From: Kiritimatiellia bacterium
GTDB taxonomy: Bacteria; Verrucomicrobiota; Kiritimatiellia; SLAD01
DNA length: 5,006 nucleotides
Direction of reading: 5' to 3'
NCBI GenBank assembly: GCA_007126995.1
Contig: SLAD01000106.1
Span: 1 to 5,006, forward strand
The notes under the pieces are model-generated. The model did not search any database, had not been told where the DNA came from, and worked only from the letters and a program-made list of their open reading frames with translations. The number at the start of each line of letters is the position of its first letter. Within the stretch, counting starts at the first letter, position 1. Positions 1 to 5,006 of this stretch are shown here, piece after piece. Made by a program: the position numbers and the translations under genes.

Positions 1-541
1 GATTATCGCGCCGGAATTGCCGGTCATCATATTCCGGATGGATGACGGCGAGCTGTTCTTCGGATAGGCCGTACCGCGTTTGAAGGTCAGACTTCATGAG
101 CTGTGAATTGCACACGACCAACTGATACTGACCTGAGCGCAGGATCTTGGCATGAAAGCGCATGGAGGGCGTTTCGCGTCCGTTGGACTCCAGGTTGATG
201 CGCTCTTGCGCCAAGTGCAGGCAGTTATGGAGCACCAGCACATCCTGTTTGACGATGTCGCCGTGACCGATGACCAGCTTGGGTCGGATTCGGCGAACAT
301 GACGCTGCGCCTGCCAGTCGAAGCATCGATAGCGCATGATGGAGTTAACCGGCCAGCGGGACATTTTATGCGGAATACCGCCAGCCTGCCGCACGGCATT
401 TCGGTTGATCTTTTCGGCGATGGCATGGACGACGTAGCCGTGATCCGACAACGCCCGGATTTCCTGAAACACCTTACGGGGCGTGCCGGAATGCTGATTC
501 TTCAGACGCCGCTGCGCGATCACTATAGACGGTCTCTCCAT
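1..541 (-). CDS. Glycosyltransferase, GT4-like (GT-B fold), N-terminal 180 residues, 3' end outside window
   Basis: Probable sugar-nucleotide-dependent glycosyltransferase of the GT-B fold, likely acting at the cytoplasmic membrane in lipopolysaccharide, capsule or other surface-glycan synthesis. The reading frame is open from an ATG at 541 to the left edge. A first beta strand (SIVIAQRRL, residues 5-13) is followed by GTPRKVFQEIRALSDHGY (19-36), the usual N-terminal glycine turn and helix of GT-B enzymes. RPKLVIGHGD (86-95) and DVLVLHNC (100-107) look like the core strands. LVVCNSQLMKSDLQTRYGL (141-159) followed by LAVIHPEYDD (164-173) matches the family-4 pattern 'V..S......L...YG....K..VI.P..D' just before the inter-domain linker. 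The C-terminal nucleotide-sugar-binding half is missing. An in-frame TGA lies 16-18 bases upstream, so ATG 541 is the first ATG; the Shine-Dalgarno is weak (AGGA about 12 bases upstream). It lies 53 bases downstream of the EIIA gene on the same strand, probably in one transcript. Donor and acceptor cannot be told; a WaaG-like role is possible. Confidence 0.82.
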   Translation of the reverse strand, partial: MERPSIVIAQRRLKNQHSGTPRKVFQEIRALSDHGYVVHAIAEKINRNAVRQAGGIPHKMSRWPVNSIMRYRCFDWQAQRHVRRIRPKLVIGHGDIVKQDVLVLHNCLHLAQERINLESNGRETPSMRFHAKILRSGQYQLVVCNSQLMKSDLQTRYGLSEEQLAVIHPEYDDRQFRRDN

Positions 542-594
542 GGTGCTCGGAGATCCTCAGTCACCTGACGAAATTACAGGCTGGATTCAAGGCA

Positions 595-1044
595 TTATCC
601 CCCGGCCAGAATCTCGATCACTTCGTCTTTGCTCGAAACCTTCAAAATACGGTCGCGCGTCGTCGCATCGTTCAGTTGGCGACTGATTTCGGCCAGAAAC
701 TGGATATGGGGGCCGGTACGATTAGCCGGGGAAATCGTCATAATGAAGAAATGGGCCGGCTGCTGGTCGAGTGATTGAAAGTCGATGCCGGTCTTGTGTA
801 TGCCGATGGCCACCACCAAGCTTTCAACGCAGTCGCTTTTGCCGTGTGGAATCGCAATGCCGTTCTGCATGCCGGTCGACATCTTGCGCTCACGGTCCCA
901 AATGGCTTTCTGAGCCGCCTTGCGGTTCTCCACCCGGCCAGCATCGACCAACAAGGTGATCATTTCCTCGATCACCTCTTCTTTGTCTGTCCCCTTCAAA
1001 TTCAGGGAAACAACGTCTTTCGTTAATAATTTACGGATATTCAT
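595..1044 (-). CDS. PTS EIIA type-2 domain protein (PtsN/fructose-type IIA)
   Basis: Cytoplasmic single-domain EIIA protein of the fructose/mannitol/nitrogen type. It accepts phosphate from HPr or a paralogue on a histidine and either passes it to a sugar permease or acts as a regulator, as PtsN does. At 149 residues it has the normal length for a stand-alone domain. The active-site block MSTGMQNGIAIPHGKSD (residues 55-71) carries the phospho-acceptor His67. The second conserved histidine region, GPHIQFLAEIS (111-121), has His113. The N-terminal LLTKDVVSLNLKGTDKEEVI (6-25) matches the opening of PtsN-like proteins. No IIB or IIC domain is fused or adjacent, which favours a regulatory role over transport; this is inference. 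The ATG at 1044 is chosen because homology begins there and a candidate promoter lies at 1076-1104. An in-frame ATG at 1104 would add 20 residues with no family resemblance. The Shine-Dalgarno is poor. The stop is TAA at 595-597. Confidence 0.93.
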   Translation of the reverse strand: MNIRKLLTKDVVSLNLKGTDKEEVIEEMITLLVDAGRVENRKAAQKAIWDRERKMSTGMQNGIAIPHGKSDCVESLVVAIGIHKTGIDFQSLDQQPAHFFIMTISPANRTGPHIQFLAEISRQLNDATTRDRILKVSSKDEVIEILAGG

Positions 1045-1220
1045 GCTGTCCGGCTCACGGTTTACAAAGGGGCACATATTGCGACGCGAAGCGCACAAGG
1101 TCAACTCCGCAGTGTAGGGAAAAAAGATCGGTTTATCGTTTTACTTGCAGGCGTTGATCGGGTAGTTTGGCCGACTTTGGCAGAAAGCGAAACAGACATT
1201 ATGGAAAGCAGGCTAAAGGT
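1045..1220. other. Divergent intergenic region
   Basis: This 176-base spacer separates the minus-strand EIIA operon from the plus-strand CotH gene, so it must hold the starts of both transcripts. It is richer in A+T than the flanking genes around 1119-1145, with an A-run at 1120-1125. GATCGG occurs at 1126-1131 and again at 1156-1161, exactly 30 bases apart, which could be a paired binding site. No convincing plus-strand -35/-10 pair is visible; the best is TTTGGC (1176-1181) with CATTAT (1198-1203), a weak match. No RNA gene or riboswitch was recognised. Confidence 0.5.
1076..1104 (-). promoter_or_regulatory. Candidate sigma-70-type promoter for the EIIA-glycosyltransferase operon
   Basis: Read on the minus strand, TTGACC (1104-1099) is a 5/6 match to the -35 consensus. 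A 17-base spacer separates it from CAATAT (1081-1076), a poor 3/6 match to the -10. Transcription would start near 1069, leaving an untranslated leader of about 25 bases before the ATG at 1044. If real, it excludes the upstream ATG at 1104 as start. Based on pattern matching alone. Confidence 0.3.
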
Positions 1221-1310
1221 ATGATTTTCAAAACAATTCTTTCACGGACGATCGCGTGGCCTGTCCTGTTCGTCATCGCGCAGGGGCTGACACTGGGTGT
1301 GGCGTCGGGC
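1221..1310 (+). other. Signal peptide of the CotH-family protein
   Basis: Residues 1-30. Lys4 and Arg9 form the positive n-region, IAWPVLFVIAQGLTLGV (11-27) is the hydrophobic core, and a small-residue ASG follows. Signal peptidase I cleavage is likely between Gly30 and Gln31. There is no lipobox cysteine, so this is not a lipoprotein. The acidic mature protein starts directly afterwards. Confidence 0.85.
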
Positions 1311-4300
1311 CAGGATGCGCGGGGCTTTCGCGGCGTTTGGAATGGCTGGAGCTACGACGCGATGTCGCTTGACTTAGATGTCTGGCGAGTGACCGTGCAA
1401 GCGAGTGGCAGTGATCAGCGATTCAAAATTGCCCATGACGATTGGGACTATGAGTGGACACACGACGGATTTCTGCCTTTAGCGTCGATTCAAGATGCTT
1501 TTACCAGCGGGGCCGACACGGAAGTTGCAGCGACAGCCAGTCGCTACTACACCGTGGCCATGGACGACGTCAACAGTGGGCAGCAAGGCCTGATGATTGT
1601 TCAGGAAACCGAAAACGCTCCCGTCGACATCACAGCCCTCTCGCACTCCTTCTCCGGCCGCGATGCCGTGATCGATATCACGTCTTCGGCCACCCCGTCC
1701 CCGGGCGAAAAGATCTATGTCCGGTACACCATGGATGGCTGGAGCTCATCCGCCTTCGTGGAGGCAACGGGTAGCGGAACGGCTTGGTCGGCAACGATTG
1801 AGCATGACGCGGCCGATGAGAATGAGTCGGTTACTTATTATGTCCTGACCACGACGGTGGCGAGTCCTTCTCATGCCGACGCGGATTTGCAGGCGATCCG
1901 GTGGCACAATAATGGCGATTCAAATTTTGACTATGTGGTGCCGGAGGACTCGGGGCCTCCGGCGGTGGCCCCCTCGGTACAGGCATCAGACCTGCAATTC
2001 AGCGCGGTCGGCCCAACCAGCGTCACATTGTCTTGGTCGGATGGCGATGGCGAACGGCGCTTGGTCTTTGCCCGTGCCGATGGCCCGGTCACTTTCACGC
2101 CGCAAGATGGCGAGTGGTATGATCACGACGAAGTATTCGGCACCAGTACCGAATATGGCGATGGCAACTATTCGGTCTATATGGGCGGCGGTTCCTCAAT
2201 CACGGTGACCGGCCTCGACCCGCAAACGGCCTATCATTTCCAGGTGTTCGAATTCAACGGGACCGGCACGGAGCGCGTATACAATGTGTCCGCCGCCGCC
2301 AACAACCCCTCGTCGATCACGACGGCGGAGGCCGGCGCCATCCAGCTATTTGTCAACGAGATCATGGCGTCGAACAACGCCACGATTCAGGATGAGGATG
2401 GCGATTATCCAGACTGGGTTGAGCTCTACAACGCCGGCGCCGAGCCGGTCAATTTGCTGGGGTGGGGGCTATCAGATAATGAGTCCAACCCGTTTAAGTG
2501 GGTCTTTGGCGATGCCACGATCGATGCTGGCGAATTTTTGCTGGTCTGGGCTTCGAATAAGGACCGTACGAACGCACCGCATTTGCATACGAGCTGGGCC
2601 ATTAGTGCGAGCGGCGAGGAAGTGCTGTTGTCCATGCCGGACGGCACGCTGGTTGACTTCATCGATCCGATCCCGATCCCCACGGATATCTCGTATGGCC
2701 GCCAGCCCGACGGCTCGGCCAATCTGGTCTTTTTCGAGGATCCCACCCCCGGCGCCTCCAATATCACCGAGGGCTTTGGTCCCGATCTTGATCCACCCGG
2801 CTTTTCGATTCCCGGCGGCTTTCATACGGGATCGGTCCAGGTGGAGTTATCGACCACGACCGCCGGAGCACAAATCCGCTACACCCTGGATGGATCAAAG
2901 CCAACGGAAAGTTCTCCGCTCTACACGGGGCCCATTACGCTGCAAAGTCGGGCCGGGGAACCCAACGATTTATCTCTCATACCTACGAATGACAGGGATG
3001 TGGGGGCGCCGTTTTTTGAGGGATGGGAACCACCCGCCGGGGAAGTATTTAAATTCCATACGCTGCGGGCACGCGTCTTCAAAGACGGCTCCTTCCCCAG
3101 TCCACATGTCACACAGTCGTACATCATCGATTCCGAAGGTGTAGACCGATATAGCTTGCCGATTGTTTCCATTGCGACCGATCGAGACAACCTGTTTGAT
3201 CCGGATATTGGCATCTACACGCACATCAATGGTAATATGTGGCAGTCTGGAAGTGATTGGGAGCGGCCGGGGACAATCGAGTTTTTCGAGTCAGATGGCA
3301 CGCTGGCTTTCAATCAAAGCATTGGCATCCGGCTGCACGGCAACACCACCCGCAGCCGCCCGCGAAAATCGCTAAGGATTTATGCGCGACCGGGCTCCTT
3401 CGAATACCAGATATTCCCGGATAAAGAACTGAATACATTCGACACCTTTATTCTACGCAACGGTGGCAATGATTGGGGGAACGGTATCATTCGGGACTTG
3501 TTCATGCAGTCTTTGGCGGCCAACACGACGCTGGACCGGCAATTCGGTCGTCCAGTGCTTGTCTTTATCAATGGCGAGTATTGGGGGATTCATGATATTC
3601 GCGAGCGTTTTGACGATGGCTACATAGACAATAATTATGGCCTCAGTGAGCAGGAATTCGTCCAAGTCGAAATAGAAAGGGACACACCTCCTGCCAATAT
3701 CCCCACCTTTGACCGCGGGAATCCCGCATGGGGAGGCGATTACGCCGACCTGTGGGACTTCCTGAATACGCAGGGCGCAAGCTCTTCCGCAAACTATGCG
3801 CACATTGAAGATCGCATGGATATTGCAAACTTCATCGATTTTTATCAGGCGCATATTTTCGTCGGGAATACGGATTGGCCAGGCAACAATGTCCGTGCCT
3901 GGCGATCGATTGAAACCAATCGGGTGGAAGGTGCTCATCTGCGCCATGATGCCCGCTGGCGTCATATGTTATTTGACACAGACTTTGGCTTCGGACTGAA
4001 CTTCGCCTATGTTCCCGGCTGGGAGGATTTCGCGTCGCACAATACCTTGGCGTTTGCGGCGGACACAAACGGCGAGGATTTTTCGAACGAGCCCGACGCA
4101 ACATTGATGTTCCGGCGCTTGCTCGATAACACGGGATTCCGCGATCAGTTCATTAGGCGGTTTAGTGACCAATTGAATACAGCCTACAGCCGCGCGCATG
4201 TGACCAATGTATGGGCGCATTGGGAGTCGATCATCGATCCGGAGATGGACGAACATATCAATCGCTGGCGCCAACCGTACGATTGGAATTTCGAGCGCAA

Positions 4301-5006
4301 CCGAATTCGTTCCTACGGTGAACAGCGAACGGATGCGGTGTGGTCCCATCTGCAAAGTTTCTTCAATCTAGGACCGCGTTATGATGTGATGATCGATGTC
4401 AATGATCTCGCGCAAGGCTTTGTGCGGCTCAATAGCGTGGATATTCATCCCGACACGCCCGGCGTATACGGGTATCCTTGGACTGGAAGTTACTTCAGCG
4501 ACTACGACGTCAGTCTCACTGCAGTGGCGGCAGAGGGATACCAATTTGTGGAATGGGTGGCGACCACGTCGACGGTTACCACGCTAGCTGCTGATGACGC
4601 CAATAATTACGGCAACTGGAATAACAACAGCAACGAAGGGTTCGGTTTTGGGAATTGGGACCTGCAAACCACCAGCGGGGATTCTAGCCAAAATGGACAT
4701 TTTCTGGCATCAGGATCGCCCAATCATTGGGGGCTGTATGCCAATAGCGGCCAGGAAGCCGATGCCTTTCGTGATTTGAACAATTCGCTTGGTATTGGCG
4801 AAACGTTCACCACCCAATTGCGTCATGGCGGCATTCAGACAGGGGGACCCGCAGGAAGTGTAGGTGTGCAATTGCGCAATGGCGTCGGTGATGAGCTATG
4901 GACCTTTTCATTCCTCGGCGGCGACTCCGAATACGTCATCAATGGCGTGGACACCGGGATCGGCTTTACGACCGCCGATATCACCATCGAACTGACCCCC
5001 ACCGGC
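1221..5006 (+). CDS. Giant exported multi-domain protein with CotH-family atypical kinase domain, 5' complete, 3' end outside window
   Basis: An uninterrupted frame of 1262 codons runs from ATG 1221 to the window edge without a stop. Order of parts: signal peptide (1-30); two sugar-binding-like beta modules (31-132 and 135-241); fibronectin type III-like domain (251-366); lamin-tail domain (376-515); chitobiase C-terminal-like module (525-637); CotH domain (644-1050); short InlB-like beta-repeat (1054-1112); Gly/Asn-rich beta module (1125 onward). CotH proteins are atypical protein kinases first studied in Bacillus spore coats; an exported protein of this architecture probably acts at the surface or outside the cell, but its substrate is unknown. 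The visible 1262 residues contain no cysteine and are rich in Asp/Glu, as in secreted proteins of marine bacteria. An in-frame TGA at 1155-1157 lies upstream and ATG 1221 is the first ATG after it. Ribosome binding is weak: AGG at 1210-1212 has the better spacing, while AAAGG at 1215-1219 is too close. A C-terminal anchor or sorting tag, if any, lies beyond the window. Confidence 0.93.
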   Translation, partial: MIFKTILSRTIAWPVLFVIAQGLTLGVASGQDARGFRGVWNGWSYDAMSLDLDVWRVTVQASGSDQRFKIAHDDWDYEWTHDGFLPLASIQDAFTSGADTEVAATASRYYTVAMDDVNSGQQGLMIVQETENAPVDITALSHSFSGRDAVIDITSSATPSPGEKIYVRYTMDGWSSSAFVEATGSGTAWSATIEHDAADENESVTYYVLTTTVASPSHADADLQAIRWHNNGDSNFDYVVPEDSGPPAVAPSVQASDLQFSAVGPTSVTLSWSDGDGERRLVFARADGPVTFTPQDGEWYDHDEVFGTSTEYGDGNYSVYMGGGSSITVTGLDPQTAYHFQVFEFNGTGTERVYNVSAAANNPSSITTAEAGAIQLFVNEIMASNNATIQDEDGDYPDWVELYNAGAEPVNLLGWGLSDNESNPFKWVFGDATIDAGEFLLVWASNKDRTNAPHLHTSWAISASGEEVLLSMPDGTLVDFIDPIPIPTDISYGRQPDGSANLVFFEDPTPGASNITEGFGPDLDPPGFSIPGGFHTGSVQVELSTTTAGAQIRYTLDGSKPTESSPLYTGPITLQSRAGEPNDLSLIPTNDRDVGAPFFEGWEPPAGEVFKFHTLRARVFKDGSFPSPHVTQSYIIDSEGVDRYSLPIVSIATDRDNLFDPDIGIYTHINGNMWQSGSDWERPGTIEFFESDGTLAFNQSIGIRLHGNTTRSRPRKSLRIYARPGSFEYQIFPDKELNTFDTFILRNGGNDWGNGIIRDLFMQSLAANTTLDRQFGRPVLVFINGEYWGIHDIRERFDDGYIDNNYGLSEQEFVQVEIERDTPPANIPTFDRGNPAWGGDYADLWDFLNTQGASSSANYAHIEDRMDIANFIDFYQAHIFVGNTDWPGNNVRAWRSIETNRVEGAHLRHDARWRHMLFDTDFGFGLNFAYVPGWEDFASHNTLAFAADTNGEDFSNEPDATLMFRRLLDNTGFRDQFIRRFSDQLNTAYSRAHVTNVWAHWESIIDPEMDEHINRWRQPYDWNFERNRIRSYGEQRTDAVWSHLQSFFNLGPRYDVMIDVNDLAQGFVRLNSVDIHPDTPGVYGYPWTGSYFSDYDVSLTAVAAEGYQFVEWVATTSTVTTLAADDANNYGNWNNNSNEGFGFGNWDLQTTSGDSSQNGHFLASGSPNHWGLYANSGQEADAFRDLNNSLGIGETFTTQLRHGGIQTGGPAGSVGVQLRNGVGDELWTFSFLGGDSEYVINGVDTGIGFTTADITIELTPTG
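1311..1943 (+). other. Two N-terminal beta-sandwich modules resembling starch/glycan-binding domains
   Basis: The first module (residues 31-132) opens with FRGVWNGW (36-43) and continues with VWRVTVQASGSDQRFKIAHD. This is the 'G.FNGW...W......G...FKF..D.W' pattern of SusE-like and pullulanase-associated sugar-binding domains. The second module (135-241) has YVRYTMDGWSSSAFVEA (167-183), a YYVLTTT strand and a final WHNNGDSNFDY (228-238), resembling CBM25/53-type starch-binding modules. Aromatic residues Trp40, Trp43, Trp174 and Trp228 are candidate stacking residues. Family placement is by eye; glycan binding is inferred. Confidence 0.5.
1971..2318 (+). other. Fibronectin type III-like domain
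   Basis: Residues 251-366. The region contains VGPTSVTLSWSDGDGERRLV near the start and the hallmark ITVTGLDPQTAYHFQVFEFN (about 327-346) near the end, matching the 'L.P.T.Y.F.V.A.N' signature. A loop rich in Asp, Gly and Tyr lies between. It is probably a spacer or a binding module in the exported protein. Confidence 0.7.
2346..2765 (+). other. Lamin-tail domain (LTD)
   Basis: Residues 376-515. FVNEIMASN (377-385) followed by DWVELYNAGAEPVNLLGWGLSD is the classic bacterial lamin-tail opening 'INEI.....D..DW.EL.N.....V.L.GW.L.D'. It continues with the strand FKWVFGDATIDAGEFLLVWAS and ends with the typical PTPGASN (508-514). The domain is an Ig-like fold common in exported nucleases and CotH proteins of Verrucomicrobiota and Bacteroidota. 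Its binding partner is not known here. Confidence 0.9.
2793..3131 (+). other. Chitobiase C-terminal-like (CHB_HEX_C / FN3-like) module
   Basis: Residues 525-637. GFSIPGGFHTGSVQVELST and IRYTLDGSKPTESSPLYTGP (552-571) are the family signature 'I.YTLDGS.PT..SP.Y.GP'. The final strands TLRARVFKDGSFPSP (614-628) and VTQSYIID complete it. About 38 extra residues (575-612), with NDLSLIPTND and EGWEPPAGEVFKFH, are inserted between the signature and the last strands. From memory this insert recurs in CotH proteins of this architecture. The module sits directly before the CotH domain, as is usual. Confidence 0.85.
3150..4370 (+). other. CotH atypical protein-kinase domain
   Basis: Residues 644-1050. 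LPIVSIATDRDNLFDPDIGIY (646-666) is the usual entry. Next come GIRLHGNTTRSRPRKSLRIY with candidate ATP-contact Lys716, FILRNGGNDWGNGIIRD with Arg746 and Asn747, and the LVFINGEYWGIHDIRERFDD motif. FVGNTDWPGNN (880-890) holds Asp885, and LFDTDFGFG (917-925) holds Asp919 and Asp921. By analogy with characterised CotH kinases these are the catalytic and metal-binding aspartates, so the core looks active. That literature concerns Bacillus spore-coat phosphorylation; substrate and ATP source for this exported version are unknown. Confidence 0.9.
4380..4556 (+). other. Short InlB-like beta-repeat, apparently truncated
   Basis: Residues 1054-1112. YDVMIDVNDLAQGFVRLNS, then PWTGSYFSDYDVSLTAVAAEGYQFVEW, matches the repeat that commonly follows CotH domains ('G.V..N........G.Y......V.LTA....GY.FV.W'). 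The closing strands normally expected ('T.T.T.D..VTA.F') are largely replaced by TTSTVTTLAADDANNYG, which leads directly into the next module. Confidence 0.6.
4593..5006 (+). other. C-terminal Gly/Asn/Trp-rich beta module, cut by window edge
   Basis: Residues 1125-1262. It begins DDANNYGNWNNNSNEGFGFG and continues with NWDLQTTSGDSSQNGHFLAS, WGLYANSGQEADAFRDLN, LGIGETFTTQLRHGGI, VGVQLRNGVGDELWTFSFLGG and DTGIGFTTADITIELTPTG. From memory a similar 'YG.W.NGSN.G.GFG.W.L' module followed by 'WGLYANSG..A.A.R' recurs in large exported proteins of Verrucomicrobiota and some other marine bacteria. I know no assigned function; a carbohydrate-binding beta-sandwich is a reasonable guess. Its end lies outside the window. 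Confidence 0.6.

Noticed and set aside
94..426. Open frame on the minus strand, 110 codons
   Set aside because: It is a different frame of the glycosyltransferase region, rich in Ser, Cys and Arg in the way out-of-frame reads of GC-rich genes are.
152..568. Open frame on the plus strand, 138 codons
   Set aside because: It lies opposite the glycosyltransferase gene, whose minus-strand translation shows clear GT-B motifs; this frame resembles no family I know.
542..594. Possible terminator between the EIIA and glycosyltransferase genes
   Set aside because: No stable GC-rich hairpin followed by a T-run is visible on the minus strand.
1080..1096. Small hairpin in TGCGACGCGAAGCGCA
   Set aside because: The stem is only three to four base pairs and no T-run follows; it is not a convincing terminator or regulatory RNA.
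1045..1104. 20-residue N-terminal extension of the EIIA protein from ATG 1104
   Set aside because: The extra residues have no resemblance to EIIA proteins, and the best promoter candidate lies over this stretch.
2284..3144. Plus-strand open frame of 286 codons
   Set aside because: It is a +1 shadow of the CotH-protein gene with an extreme Pro/Arg/Ser composition; the true frame encodes recognisable lamin-tail and chitobiase-like modules here.
3453..3965. Minus-strand open frame of 170 codons
   Set aside because: It is antisense to the conserved CotH kinase core; no recognisable motifs and no ribosome-binding site supported it.
3969..4355. Minus-strand open frame of 128 codons
   Set aside because: It is antisense to the second half of the CotH domain and shows no family resemblance.

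Overview
The window holds three protein-coding genes. Two lie on the minus strand and probably form an operon: a PTS EIIA type-2 (PtsN-like) protein, followed by a family-4-type glycosyltransferase that runs off the left edge. One very large gene lies on the plus strand and is transcribed divergently. It starts at 1221 and stays open for 1262 codons to the right edge. No RNA genes, insertion sequences, CRISPR arrays or clear terminators were seen.

Organism. The large protein combines a secretion signal, sugar-binding-like modules, a fibronectin type III-like domain, a lamin-tail domain, a chitobiase C-terminal-like (CHB_HEX) module, a CotH atypical-kinase domain, a short beta-repeat and a further Gly/Asn-rich module. 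From memory this architecture is typical of Verrucomicrobiota, especially marine Opitutae/Puniceicoccales, and also of some Planctomycetota. The acidic, cysteine-free secreted protein and the moderate-to-high GC content fit that, but no taxonomic marker gene is present, so the assignment is an inference.

Layout. 1-541 (minus): N-terminal half of a GT-B glycosyltransferase, cut by the window. 542-594: short spacer without a visible terminator. 595-1044 (minus): complete EIIA protein with phospho-acceptor His67. 1045-1220: divergent intergenic region with a plausible promoter for the minus-strand operon and a 30-bp-spaced direct repeat. 1221-5006 (plus): giant exported CotH-family protein, C-terminus outside the window.

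How they may work together. The EIIA and glycosyltransferase genes may link phosphotransfer regulation to surface-glycan synthesis, based on adjacency only. The CotH protein appears to be an independent exported or surface-associated protein. Its accessory modules suggest carbohydrate or matrix binding, and its CotH core keeps the Asp motifs expected of an active atypical kinase. The most interesting points are an intact kinase-like core in a multi-module exported protein, and an abrupt junction where a beta-repeat is cut short by a second beta-rich module.
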